Counted from the stretch's first letter, positions 1 through 6,059 are shown. The stretch: 6,297 nucleotides of DNA from Bacteroidales bacterium UBA1195 (GCA_002309855.1 DBYD01000054.1:75308-81604); one strand, 5' to 3'. Notes: generated by a model not told the origin, from the sequence alone. A program made the numbers and translations.

Positions 1-131
1 GGGCAGGAGCCGCCGCAACCGTTGCAGCCTCCGCAGCAGCCGCCCCGCTTCCGCTGCAGGTGCAGCGAGCGGATAACAAGCACTGTTATTATTAACAATA
101 ATATTAATATCAGTATTGTAGGTGCATTCAT
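1..131 (-). CDS. FeoB-associated Cys-rich membrane protein (partial, 3' end outside window)
   Basis: Translation from the ATG at 131-129 gives a short N-terminus (MNAPT), one hydrophobic helix of about 15-18 residues rich in I and L, a basic patch (RSLHLQRKRG), then a Gly/Cys tail with cysteines in a CCGGCNGCGGSC pattern before the window ends. A single membrane helix followed by a small Cys cluster is the hallmark of the FeoB-associated Cys-rich membrane protein family, usually encoded right after feoB and thought to assist ferrous iron uptake, by an unknown mechanism. The start lies 8 bp past the stop of the upstream cation exporter gene, so the two are very probably co-transcribed with feoAB. 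At least 43 codons are present; the C-terminus is cut by the window edge. The family call rests on architecture and operon context, not an alignment. Confidence 0.85.
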   Translation of the reverse strand, partial: MNAPTILILILLLIITVLVIRSLHLQRKRGGCCGGCNGCGGSC

Positions 132-139
132 CTAAAGTA

Positions 140-1111
140 TCACTTTAATTTTGGCTCGCAATGTATGTCAGGACATGAAACCGACGGCGGTTCCAGCTCA
201 AGGGTGCTGTGACGAATCCCCTCCTCAGCCAGCAGAGCCTTAAGGGAAGCTGTCACTTCAGCAATACGGGCCTCCTCCGCCACCACGACATGCGCGGTAA
301 GGGCGGTCTCAGTGGTGCTGACAGGCCAGATATGCAGATGATGCACATCCTTCACATTTTCCACACTTTTCATCTTCAGGACAATCTCCTCCGGATGGAT
401 CCCCTCCGGCACAGCATCGACCGAAAGGCGGACACTCTCCCACAGCAGTTTCGCCGTGGAGACCAGAATCACCGCCGCAATCGCAAGACCGATAATGGGG
501 TCGACAAGGTTCCATCCTGTCACGGAGATGATAATGCCCGAAATCACAACGCCCAATGATACAAGCGTGTCCGTAAGCATGTGAAGGAATGCGCCCTGTG
601 TATTGATGTCATGTTTCCTATGACCGGAAAGCAGCCAGGCTGTGAAGCCGTTGATCAGGATGCCGGCAGCCGCCGTCCATGTAACCAGCGCACCGCTGAC
701 TTCGGCAGGATGGGCGAACTTTTGCAGGCTCTCAACAATAATCACCACAACTACAGCCAAAAGCAGAACCGCATTGACCAACGAAATCAGCACGGAGGTT
801 TTCCGGAATCCGTAGGTGAAGCGGTGTGTGGCCTTTGTCCTTGAAAGCCTGAAGGCCAGCATGGCTAACAGCAGGCAGCAGACATCGCTAAGATTATGAC
901 CCGCATCCGAAAGCAGCCCCATCGACTGCCCCCACCAACCGGCGGCAGCCTCCACAGCGGTGAAGAGCAGGTTGAGCGTCACCGCAAACAGATAGACCGC
1001 ACCCATCTTTTCCGGCAGATGCGCCTCGTGATGGTGACTATGATGATGACCATGGTGCTCATGATGTTCATGATGTTCATGATGTTCATGATGATCGTGT
1101 GTTGTATCCAT
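140..1111 (-). CDS. CDF family cation efflux protein (Zn-type, CzcD/ZitB-like)
   Basis: This 323-residue protein is a cation diffusion facilitator, an inner-membrane exporter that moves Zn2+ or similar divalent metals out of the cytoplasm, normally as a dimer in exchange for protons. The N-terminus is extremely His-rich: 18 of the first 31 residues are His, in HHE triplets. Six hydrophobic helices span roughly residues 37-215. The transport-site ligands are visible as HxxxD in helix 2 (H72, D76, within SDAGHNLSD) and HxxxD in helix 5 (H177, D181). This His/Asp set is typical of zinc-preferring members, whereas iron/zinc FieF types have Asp in place of the first His. The cytoplasmic C-terminal domain carries the expected VHHLHIW segment (256-262) and ends with an extra CPDIHC motif (313-318). 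The ATG at 1111 has an AGAAGGA purine-rich stretch just upstream, which supports this start over M36. It lies 26 bp after feoAB and 8 bp before the Cys-rich gene. Metal specificity is inferred. Confidence 0.93.
   Translation of the reverse strand: MDTTHDHHEHHEHHEHHEHHGHHHSHHHEAHLPEKMGAVYLFAVTLNLLFTAVEAAAGWWGQSMGLLSDAGHNLSDVCCLLLAMLAFRLSRTKATHRFTYGFRKTSVLISLVNAVLLLAVVVVIIVESLQKFAHPAEVSGALVTWTAAAGILINGFTAWLLSGHRKHDINTQGAFLHMLTDTLVSLGVVISGIIISVTGWNLVDPIIGLAIAAVILVSTAKLLWESVRLSVDAVPEGIHPEEIVLKMKSVENVKDVHHLHIWPVSTTETALTAHVVVAEEARIAEVTASLKALLAEEGIRHSTLELEPPSVSCPDIHCEPKLK
1059..1094 (-). repeat. 9-bp tandem repeat encoding His-His-Glu units
   Basis: On the plus strand the unit TCATGATGT occurs three times exactly (1059-1067, 1068-1076, 1077-1085), followed by a fourth copy with one changed base (1086-1094). 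It encodes repeated HHE triplets in the metal-binding N-terminus of the CDF exporter. A 9-bp unit keeps the reading frame when copies are gained or lost, so the number of His ligands could vary between strains without breaking the gene. Confidence 0.85.
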
Positions 1112-1137
1112 ATCCTTCTATATTAATTCATCAACAA

Positions 1138-3486
1138 TTAAAAAATCAGGCATAGCAGCCAATAGACGGCACCTGCGCACAGCCAGGCGAGCAGGCACTG
1201 GAAGAAAACCACAAACAGCGCCCAGCGGCTCCCAAGCTCACGCCGTATGGAGGCGATGGCAGCCACACAGGGCGTGTACATCAGGCAGAATATCAGCATT
1301 GAGGCGGCAGTCAGCGGGTTGAACAGCGAGGTAAGGTTGAGCACCTCCATCACCGCGACCACGCTCTCCTTGGCCATGAAGCCGGAAATCAGTGCGGTGA
1401 CAATCCGCCAGTCGCCCAAACCGATGGGGTTGAACAGCGGCGCAATCCATCCGGCAATCCATGCCAGCATGCTTCCCTCCTCATCCACAAGCTCAAAGCG
1501 GAAATTGAAATGCTGCAGGAACCATATAACAATGGTCGCAACAAAGATGACGGTGAAGGCGCGCTGCACAAAATCCTTGGTCTTGTCCCAGAGCAGGTGG
1601 GCGATATTCTTTGCCTGCGGCATCCTGTAGTTGGGCAGCTCCATCACAAACGGCGCCGCCTCGCTCCTGTTGCCGATACGTTTGGTGGCCAAGGCAAGCA
1701 AAATACCGATGATGATGCTGAAGAGATACAAACCTATCAGAACCAGCCCGCCATGTCTGGGGAAGAAGGCCGAGGTGAAAAAGGCGTAGATGGGGATTTT
1801 GGCGGAACAGCTCATGAACGGGGTCAGAAGAATGGTTTTCAGACGGTCGCGTGCGGACGGCAGCGTCCGTGTGGCCATCACTGCAGGCACGGAGCAGCCG
1901 AAGCCGATAAGCAGCGGCACGATGCTCCGCCCCGAAAGGCCGACCTTACGCAGCAGCTTGTCCGTCACGAAGGCGATACGCGCCATGTAGCCGCTGTCCT
2001 CAATCAGACTTAAAAAGAAGAAAAGCAGTATGATTATGGGCACAAAGCTCAGCACGCTGCCCACCCCGCCGAAAATTCCGTCAATCACTAACGAAACCAC
2101 AGCCGGACTTACATCAGCCGCCTGCATTCCTGCCTCACAGCGTCCGGCTATCCAGCCGATGCCCTGGTCCAGCCAGTCCTGCAAAGGGGCGCCAAGCACA
2201 TCGATGCTCAGCCAGATCACAAGGCAGATGACCGCCACAAAAACAGGTATCGCGCTCCAACGCCCGGTCAGCAGCCGGTCGATTTTACGGCTGCGCAACG
2301 CCTCCCTGCTCTCCTTCGGTTTCACCACCGTCCGGCTGCAGAGCTTGCGTATGAACGAGAAGCGCATGTCAGCGATGGCGGCGGCACGGTCAAGGCCGCG
2401 CTCCTCCTCCATCTGGAGAATTATGTGTTCCAGCATCTCCTTTTCATTGGTGTCCAGCTGCAGAGCCTCCAGCACCACATCGTCGCCCTCCACCAGCTTG
2501 CCTGCGGCGAAGCGCAACGGAATGCCGGCCCGCTGGGCATGGTCCTCAATCAGGTGCATGATGCTGTGCAGGCAGCGGTGCACCGCGCCCCCGCACTCCT
2601 CCTTGTCGCAAAAATCCTGTCGCAGCGGCCTCTCCTGATATTTGGCCACATGCATGGCATGCTCCACAAGCTCGTCCAAACCTTCGTTCCGGGCGGCGGA
2701 GATGGGCACCACAGGTATTCCTAGCAGCTTTTCCATCTCATTCACCCTCACCGAGCCGCCGTTCCTGTACACCTCGTCCATCATGTTCAGGGCCAGCACC
2801 ATGGGGATGTCCAGCTCCATCAGCTGCATGGTCAGGTAGAGGTTGCGCTCAATGTTGGAGGCATCCACGATATTTATAAGCCCTTTGGGCTTCTCCTTCA
2901 AAATGAAATCCCTTGTCACAAGCTCCTCCGCCGAATAGGGCGAAAGCGAATAGATGCCTGGCAGGTCGGTGATGAGCGTCTCCGCATGGCCGCGGATCAC
3001 CCCGTCCTTACGGTCCACCGTCACGCCGGGGAAATTGCCGACATGCTGCTTCGAGCCGGTCAGCTGGTTGAAAAGGGTGGTCTTTCCGCTATTCTGCTGT
3101 CCGGCCAGAGCAAATGTAAGGGTGCTCTCCTTCGGCAGCGGGCATTCGTCCTCTTTGGAGTGGTATTTGCCCTCCTCGCCGATGCCGGGATGCGCGTTAT
3201 GTTCGTGCAGGAACTCGTATTCCTCATTGATTCTCCCCGGCTCCTCCTCATGCCTTTCCGGCACAATCTCCTCAACCGCAATAAGTGCGGCCTCCGCCAG
3301 ACGGAGCGTGAGGCTGTAGTTGTGCAGCGAAAGTTCCATGGGGTCGCCCATCGGAGCCAGCTTCACCACCGTGACAGCCGTTCCGGGGATCACACCCATG
3401 TCCAGCAGGTGGCGCCGCACTGCGCCACTTCCGCCGACACTGCGCACCAATGCTGTTTTTCCGATTTCCAAATCCTTGAGTGTCAT
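1138..3486 (-). CDS. feoB: FeoA-FeoB fusion ferrous iron transport protein
   Basis: This 782-residue protein joins a FeoA SH3-like domain to the GTPase-permease FeoB, which imports Fe2+ across the inner membrane. FeoA spans residues 1 to about 75 (MTLKDLEIG, LLDMGVIPGT). An acidic, His-containing linker runs to about 122. The G domain follows: G1 GQQNSGKT (129-136), G2 PGVT (153-156), G3 DLPG (174-177), G4 NMMD (234-237), G5 SAA (263-265), then a helical GDI-like region to about 400. The membrane part holds two gate motifs, GFGCSVPA (528-535, Cys531) and MSCSAKIP (558-565, Cys560), plus a late YTPCVA (Cys740), matching the conserved pore cysteines of FeoB. No domain looks broken. The frame stays open back to a TTG at 3528, but the -7 promoter box (3515-3522) lies inside that extension, so the ATG at 3486 is the sensible start. 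It is the first gene of the metal operon. Confidence 0.96.
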   Translation of the reverse strand: MTLKDLEIGKTALVRSVGGSGAVRRHLLDMGVIPGTAVTVVKLAPMGDPMELSLHNYSLTLRLAEAALIAVEEIVPERHEEEPGRINEEYEFLHEHNAHPGIGEEGKYHSKEDECPLPKESTLTFALAGQQNSGKTTLFNQLTGSKQHVGNFPGVTVDRKDGVIRGHAETLITDLPGIYSLSPYSAEELVTRDFILKEKPKGLINIVDASNIERNLYLTMQLMELDIPMVLALNMMDEVYRNGGSVRVNEMEKLLGIPVVPISAARNEGLDELVEHAMHVAKYQERPLRQDFCDKEECGGAVHRCLHSIMHLIEDHAQRAGIPLRFAAGKLVEGDDVVLEALQLDTNEKEMLEHIILQMEEERGLDRAAAIADMRFSFIRKLCSRTVVKPKESREALRSRKIDRLLTGRWSAIPVFVAVICLVIWLSIDVLGAPLQDWLDQGIGWIAGRCEAGMQAADVSPAVVSLVIDGIFGGVGSVLSFVPIIILLFFFLSLIEDSGYMARIAFVTDKLLRKVGLSGRSIVPLLIGFGCSVPAVMATRTLPSARDRLKTILLTPFMSCSAKIPIYAFFTSAFFPRHGGLVLIGLYLFSIIIGILLALATKRIGNRSEAAPFVMELPNYRMPQAKNIAHLLWDKTKDFVQRAFTVIFVATIVIWFLQHFNFRFELVDEEGSMLAWIAGWIAPLFNPIGLGDWRIVTALISGFMAKESVVAVMEVLNLTSLFNPLTAASMLIFCLMYTPCVAAIASIRRELGSRWALFVVFFQCLLAWLCAGAVYWLLCLIF

Positions 3487-3514
3487 GTCTGTACTCTTTC
3501 CGTTCTCTGATTTG

Positions 3515-3544
3515 CAAAGGTAGAACAATTATAAATGTAAAACC
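3515..3544 (-). promoter_or_regulatory. Bacteroidota-type promoter of the feo operon
   Basis: Reading the minus strand, TACCTTTG (3522-3515) is an exact match to the -7 box TAnnTTTG used by the primary sigma factor of Bacteroidota. The -33 region (about 3545-3538, GGTTTTAC) matches the TTTG consensus only loosely. Transcription would start near 3510, giving a leader of about 25 nt before the ATG at 3486. The box sits inside the TTG-initiated extension of feoAB, which argues against that longer start. Confidence 0.65.
3525..3538. promoter_or_regulatory. Possible operator dyad between the feo promoter boxes
   Basis: ACAATTATAAATGT is an inverted repeat with 6 of 7 base pairs matching about its centre. 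It lies between the -33 and -7 regions of the feo promoter, where a bound repressor would block RNA polymerase. A metal-dependent repressor would fit the genes, but the sequence is not a clear Fur box and AT-rich dyads arise easily by chance. Confidence 0.25.
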
Positions 3545-3568
3545 ATCCCCATTTGTGGGGATTTTTTT
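3545..3568 (+). terminator. GC-rich stem-loop with T7 tract, terminator-like
   Basis: ATCCCCA (3545-3551) pairs with TGGGGAT (3556-3562) around a TTTG loop, giving a 7-bp stem. On the plus strand the T run (3562-3568) begins at the last stem base, the form of an intrinsic terminator. No plus-strand gene precedes it. For the minus-strand genes to its right, which would need it, the tract after the stem is only GGTTTT, so termination in that direction would be weak or need help. It abuts the -33 region of the feo promoter and may insulate it from the toxin region. Confidence 0.5.
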
Positions 3569-3612
3569 CGTGGCTCATCACCTTTTGTCCACTTTTATAT
3601 CGTCCGATTTTA

Positions 3613-3643
3613 GGGGAGGCTTACATTTTTGGGGAGGCTTACA
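3613..3643. repeat. Two tandem copies of an 18-bp unit with core GGGGAGGCTTACA
   Basis: GGGGAGGCTTACA occurs at 3613-3625 and again at 3631-3643, separated by ATTTT-type spacer so that the period is exactly 18 bp. The first copy is preceded by TTTTA and the second by TTTTT. The unit lies in the noncoding gap just after the stop of the gene ending at 3654. A period of 18 with such close identity in otherwise diverged AT-rich DNA suggests a repeat family or the relic of a longer array. Confidence 0.75.
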
Positions 3644-3653
3644 GGACCTCTTC

Positions 3654-4145
3654 CTACCAATCTCTAAAATCAAGAACCTTTTCGCATCTTCCATGGTGAA
3701 TGCAAACCCCAAAAAAATACGTTATATGATCTACATGAAATAATTCTTTTTTGGGTAATTGCTTCCTTCCTCCCTCATAACAAAATATCAATATCGGATC
3801 CATGGCTTCAATTGCACTGATGATTTGTCTGTTTTTAGCTTCAATATATTGTATTTGAGCAGGACAATTACTAAAAACTTTAATCAGCACATTATGAAAT
3901 TTACCTAATGAATCCTGACTTGCTCTAATAGCAATGTATGTTATACTGTCTCCATAATATCGATAATATATAGAATCTTGTATAATACAATGGACCGAAT
4001 CTATTCCCGGACAGAGAACACCTCTGACCACTGAATCTATCTTCGCATTGATTTTCAAAAAGTAACTGTAGTCATTGGAAACGATTTCCTGACAATAACC
4101 TGATAATGGAGCTACAATCAGCAATAATAAAATAATCTTTTTCAT
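3654..4145 (-). CDS. Small exported protein, putative immunity partner of the Rhs toxin tip
   Basis: I do not recognise a family for this 163-residue protein. The N-terminus (MKKIILLLLIVAPLSGYCQ) is a clear signal peptide, with probable cleavage around residues 18-19. Cys18 sits in SGYC, a poor lipobox, so periplasmic export is more likely than lipidation. The mature part has six more Cys (45, 53, 94, 122, 148, 154), which could form disulfides, and no membrane helix. Its ATG overlaps the stop of the Rhs ORF in an ATGA, so translation is probably coupled. The small gene directly after an Rhs toxin tip is usually its immunity gene, and I infer that role; an exported location would mean the toxin is neutralised outside the cytoplasm. 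A T7 run on the coding strand near codons 144-146 (plus-strand A run near 3710) could be prone to slippage. An accessory role is the main alternative. Confidence 0.72.
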   Translation of the reverse strand: MKKIILLLLIVAPLSGYCQEIVSNDYSYFLKINAKIDSVVRGVLCPGIDSVHCIIQDSIYYRYYGDSITYIAIRASQDSLGKFHNVLIKVFSNCPAQIQYIEAKNRQIISAIEAMDPILIFCYEGGRKQLPKKELFHVDHITYFFGVCIHHGRCEKVLDFRDW

Positions 4146-5416
4146 GGTCGTACATTATGAATCATTTTCATTAATGAAGTCGGATTTACTGTGGTTGGGG
4201 TTTGATAATTGATATTACCGATTTTGTTCAATTTTTTATATTCAGCATAAGCATTTGCAAATATTATGTATGTGGAGAGGAATACATCATTAATACTTTT
4301 GCTAGTAAAGCTATTGCCAAAATCGTATTCCGTCTCAAATTGATTAAGGAAATCCTCCATCCCATTATATGCCGCCAGTCCAGGGAATTTACCTTCGTTC
4401 TGGATTATATGTGTTGCAAATTTAGCTTCAAATTCGTAATTAAAAGACCCTATATCATATTTGCCATTATTTTCTGTTAATTGGTATGCATGAAACATTT
4501 CCTCTGAAAAAGCACTGAATTTTTTCATGGATTCCTCATTTAGAAATGTAAATGTTTGTGATTCGGAGTTATATTGACCATCAACATAATGTCCATTTTC
4601 ATAAGAGGTCAGCCCTATTTTTACCGTGTATTTTATAGAACTTTCATCTAACTGATTGTAAATAAATTTAAACAACTTGCTTTTATTACACGCAGTTGTC
4701 ATAGCTTTTTCCCATACGGCTTTTTGTTCATCAGTTAAGGATGATAAATCCCATTCTCTTCCACTCGGATCCACGTACTTCACCGGATTGTTTGCACAAT
4801 ACGCATACGGGGTCATCCAGAAGTATTTCTCAAACATGGGGTCACGGCTTGTGAACACCGGCGGTTTATAATACCTCGCTTCGTAGTAGTACATTCCGGT
4901 TTCCTCGTCAAGTTCCTTTGCGTTGAAGGAATATTTGGGGATTACGTCATTGCCGAATGTGGCATTGTATTCCGTGGTGATTTCCCCGAAGGGGGCGTAG
5001 AGGAAGCCTTGTGTAATAGTCTGGTTTTGGTCTGTCACAAACGCAGTGCTGCCAAGGTGGTTGGTGTGGTAGTAAAAGTTTTTCCCTTCATTTCTTTCCT
5101 TTTTTCTTCTCCCGGAAAAAAAGAAAGAAACGAAGCAAAGACTGTTTGCCCGAAGTGAGTGCAAAAGGGATGCTTGCATCATTTTTGCCGAACGCAGGCA
5201 AACTTGGCCGTAGGCAACTGAAAAAAGAAGGTTACATTCACTCCGCTTCGCTCCGTTCAAAATGGAATAGCCTGCACAATTGCAATGACTTGCCGTTTTT
5301 GGAACAATGTACGTGAAATTGTTGCAACACCCACCAAAATAAACGAACGGCTGACCTGCGGCCTTCACCGCCCTCGGCCTGCCGGAAGTGGATAATATGT
5401 TATGAATTAGTTTCAT
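4142..5416 (-). CDS. Orphan Rhs tip with metalloprotease-like C-terminal toxin domain
   Basis: The ORF has 424 codons. Residues about 113-220 are the end of an Rhs/YD-repeat core: FYYHTNHLGS, APFGEI, KELDEETGMYYYEARYY, SRDP, then PVKYVDPSG (211-219), which fits the PxxxxDPxG core-end motif after which variable toxin tips begin. Residues 221-424 are the variable tip. It contains EEMFHAYQ (305-312), resembling the HExxH helix of zinc metallopeptidases but with Glu in place of the first His, followed by YEFEAK (327-332), which could supply a third ligand. Proteolytic toxicity is inferred, not shown. The large N-terminal Rhs shell and any secretion signal are missing. Residues 1-112 are Cys-rich, unlike Rhs, and read through hairpin repeats, so the true start and even expression are uncertain. 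Orphan Rhs tips of this kind are known elsewhere as silent cassettes that swap onto a full-length Rhs gene. It overlaps the next gene by ATGA. Confidence 0.8.
   Translation of the reverse strand: MKLIHNILSTSGRPRAVKAAGQPFVYFGGCCNNFTYIVPKTASHCNCAGYSILNGAKRSECNLLFSVAYGQVCLRSAKMMQASLLHSLRANSLCFVSFFFSGRRKKERNEGKNFYYHTNHLGSTAFVTDQNQTITQGFLYAPFGEITTEYNATFGNDVIPKYSFNAKELDEETGMYYYEARYYKPPVFTSRDPMFEKYFWMTPYAYCANNPVKYVDPSGREWDLSSLTDEQKAVWEKAMTTACNKSKLFKFIYNQLDESSIKYTVKIGLTSYENGHYVDGQYNSESQTFTFLNEESMKKFSAFSEEMFHAYQLTENNGKYDIGSFNYEFEAKFATHIIQNEGKFPGLAAYNGMEDFLNQFETEYDFGNSFTSKSINDVFLSTYIIFANAYAEYKKLNKIGNINYQTPTTVNPTSLMKMIHNVRP
5091..5130. repeat. Inverted repeat with 15-bp arms
   Basis: TTTCTTTCCTTTTTT (5091-5105) and AAAAAAAGAAAGAAA (5116-5130) pair at 14 of 15 positions around a 10-nt loop, CTTCTCCCGG. 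It lies exactly at the point where Rhs similarity begins. A long A/T-only stem with a GC-rich loop is unusual in coding DNA and supports a noncoding origin for this stretch. Confidence 0.75.
5144..5203. repeat. 60-nt nested hairpin element
   Basis: The outer arms GTTTGCC (5144-5150) and GGCAAAC (5197-5203) enclose a second stem GCAAAA (5161-5166) / TTTTGC (5183-5188), which encloses GATGC (5169-5173) / GCATC (5176-5180). The inner stems are separated by a symmetrical 2-nt internal loop (GG against AT). Three nested complementary blocks make chance unlikely. The form resembles REP-like or other palindromic intergenic elements rather than protein-coding sequence. Confidence 0.65.
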
Positions 5417-5432
5417 ACTAACGACTATTGGA

Positions 5433-5462
5433 CAAAATTCTGGATTAATTTATATTTTCAAC
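5433..5462 (-). promoter_or_regulatory. Weak candidate promoter for the orphan Rhs tip
   Basis: On the minus strand GAATTTTG (5440-5433) matches the -7 consensus TAnnTTTG except for its first base, and GTTG (5462-5459) lies 18 bp upstream as a possible -33 element. Transcription would start near 5428, just before the ATG at 5416. Both boxes are imperfect and the region is AT-rich, so a chance match is quite possible. Confidence 0.25.
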
Positions 5463-5465
5463 CGT

Positions 5466-6059
5466 TCATTTTTCGTCATCGGTTAGCACCCAGAATCTCG
5501 TGTTCCCGATTTGAGAATAAGAAGGGAACACTTTTGACTTGAATTCCTGCTGTTTTGCGTCTTTCAGTACGGTATCCCTTTGGTAAATAATCTTCCAGCC
5601 ATCATGCGATTCAAAAACGTAGAACCCGAATTTGAAAAATTGCATCTCGTATATATTATACCCATTTGTAATTTCACGCAGATATTTGCAAACCTTGTTT
5701 ATATGTGACTGAAATGAATCCTTTTCTATACCCCAACATCTGCAAAGAAGGGTGGTATCAACAACATCTTCTTTATGAATAGGATCTGCCGAATCAAATC
5801 TGTAATAGTTTAAATAGTATGGCCTGTACCAAGTTCCTGTATCGTATAGCAGATGATAGGCGTTGATATCATCTTCGGGGCGCATTCTTCTTGCACACCA
5901 ACCGTACAGAATAGTGTCATTCAATATTTTATCAACTACTGTCAGGTGTTCCACGAATTGCATGCAAGATTTATTTTCTGATTGGGTGTAAGTACACACT
6001 CTACATGAAACAGAATATAATCCAATTAATCCGATTATTGCCGCATCTATTTTTTTCAT
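5466..6059 (-). CDS. Exported protein or lipoprotein, putative immunity protein of a second toxin module
   Basis: I do not recognise a family for this 197-residue protein. It opens with MKKIDAAIIGLIGLYSVSC, a short basic start and hydrophobic stretch ending at Cys19. SVSC is an imperfect lipobox but lipobox rules are relaxed in Bacteroidota, so a lipoprotein is plausible; the alternative is ordinary secretion. The mature part is rich in aromatic residues (for example WYRPYYLNYYRF at 77-88), has Cys at 22, 32, 55, 106, 108 and 124, and no further membrane helix. Its ATG overlaps the stop of the short ORF to the right in an ATGA, the same junction as between the Rhs tip and its partner gene. 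By that parallel I infer an immunity role for a toxin encoded to the right. A 49-bp gap separates it from the start of the Rhs ORF. Codon use is AT-rich like the rest of the region. Confidence 0.68.
   Translation of the reverse strand: MKKIDAAIIGLIGLYSVSCRVCTYTQSENKSCMQFVEHLTVVDKILNDTILYGWCARRMRPEDDINAYHLLYDTGTWYRPYYLNYYRFDSADPIHKEDVVDTTLLCRCWGIEKDSFQSHINKVCKYLREITNGYNIYEMQFFKFGFYVFESHDGWKIIYQRDTVLKDAKQQEFKSKVFPSYSQIGNTRFWVLTDDEK

Larger units (their letters stand above)
5081..5416. other. Non-Rhs leader: probable repeat or recombination scar fused to the Rhs tip
   Basis: This stretch forms codons 1-112 of the Rhs ORF but its translation has no Rhs character, is rich in Cys and Arg/Lys, and covers two inverted repeats (5091-5130, 5144-5203) plus a locally GC-rich patch (about 5350-5392). 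Rhs similarity starts abruptly near 5080. The simplest reading is noncoding DNA, perhaps a dispersed repeat, that happens to be open in the same frame. I see no transposase here. Confidence 0.5.

Noticed and set aside
209..1126. Open frames on the plus strand opposite the CDF gene
   Set aside because: They are antisense to a clearly recognised transporter, lack any family resemblance and arise from its GC-rich codon pattern and the His repeat.
1238..3523. Open frames on both strands within feoAB, including one of 202 codons on the plus strand
   Set aside because: The FeoA-FeoB frame is intact over its whole length with all expected motifs; the others are shadows of low-complexity composition (Ser, Arg and Pro rich).
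3487..3528. Upstream TTG start adding 14 residues to FeoA-FeoB
   Set aside because: The -7 promoter box lies inside this extension, the FeoA domain begins naturally at MTLKDLE, and an ATG is available at 3486.
3525..3538. Fur box in the feo promoter
   Set aside because: No convincing match to the GATAATGATAATCATTATC pattern; only an imperfect AT-rich dyad is present, reported as a weak operator candidate.
3613..3643. CRISPR array
   Set aside because: Only two short repeats with a 5-bp gap and no spacers of proper length; no cas genes.
3480..3743. Plus-strand open frame of 87 codons across the intergenic region
   Set aside because: It runs through the feo promoter, the stem-loop and the tandem repeat and is not protein-like.
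4202..4871. Plus-strand open frames opposite the Rhs tip
   Set aside because: They lie antisense to recognisable Rhs core and the conserved tip motif, and their translations have no family features.
5081..5416. Insertion sequence with transposase
   Set aside because: Inverted repeats are present but there is no transposase-like coding sequence, and no target duplication that I can see.
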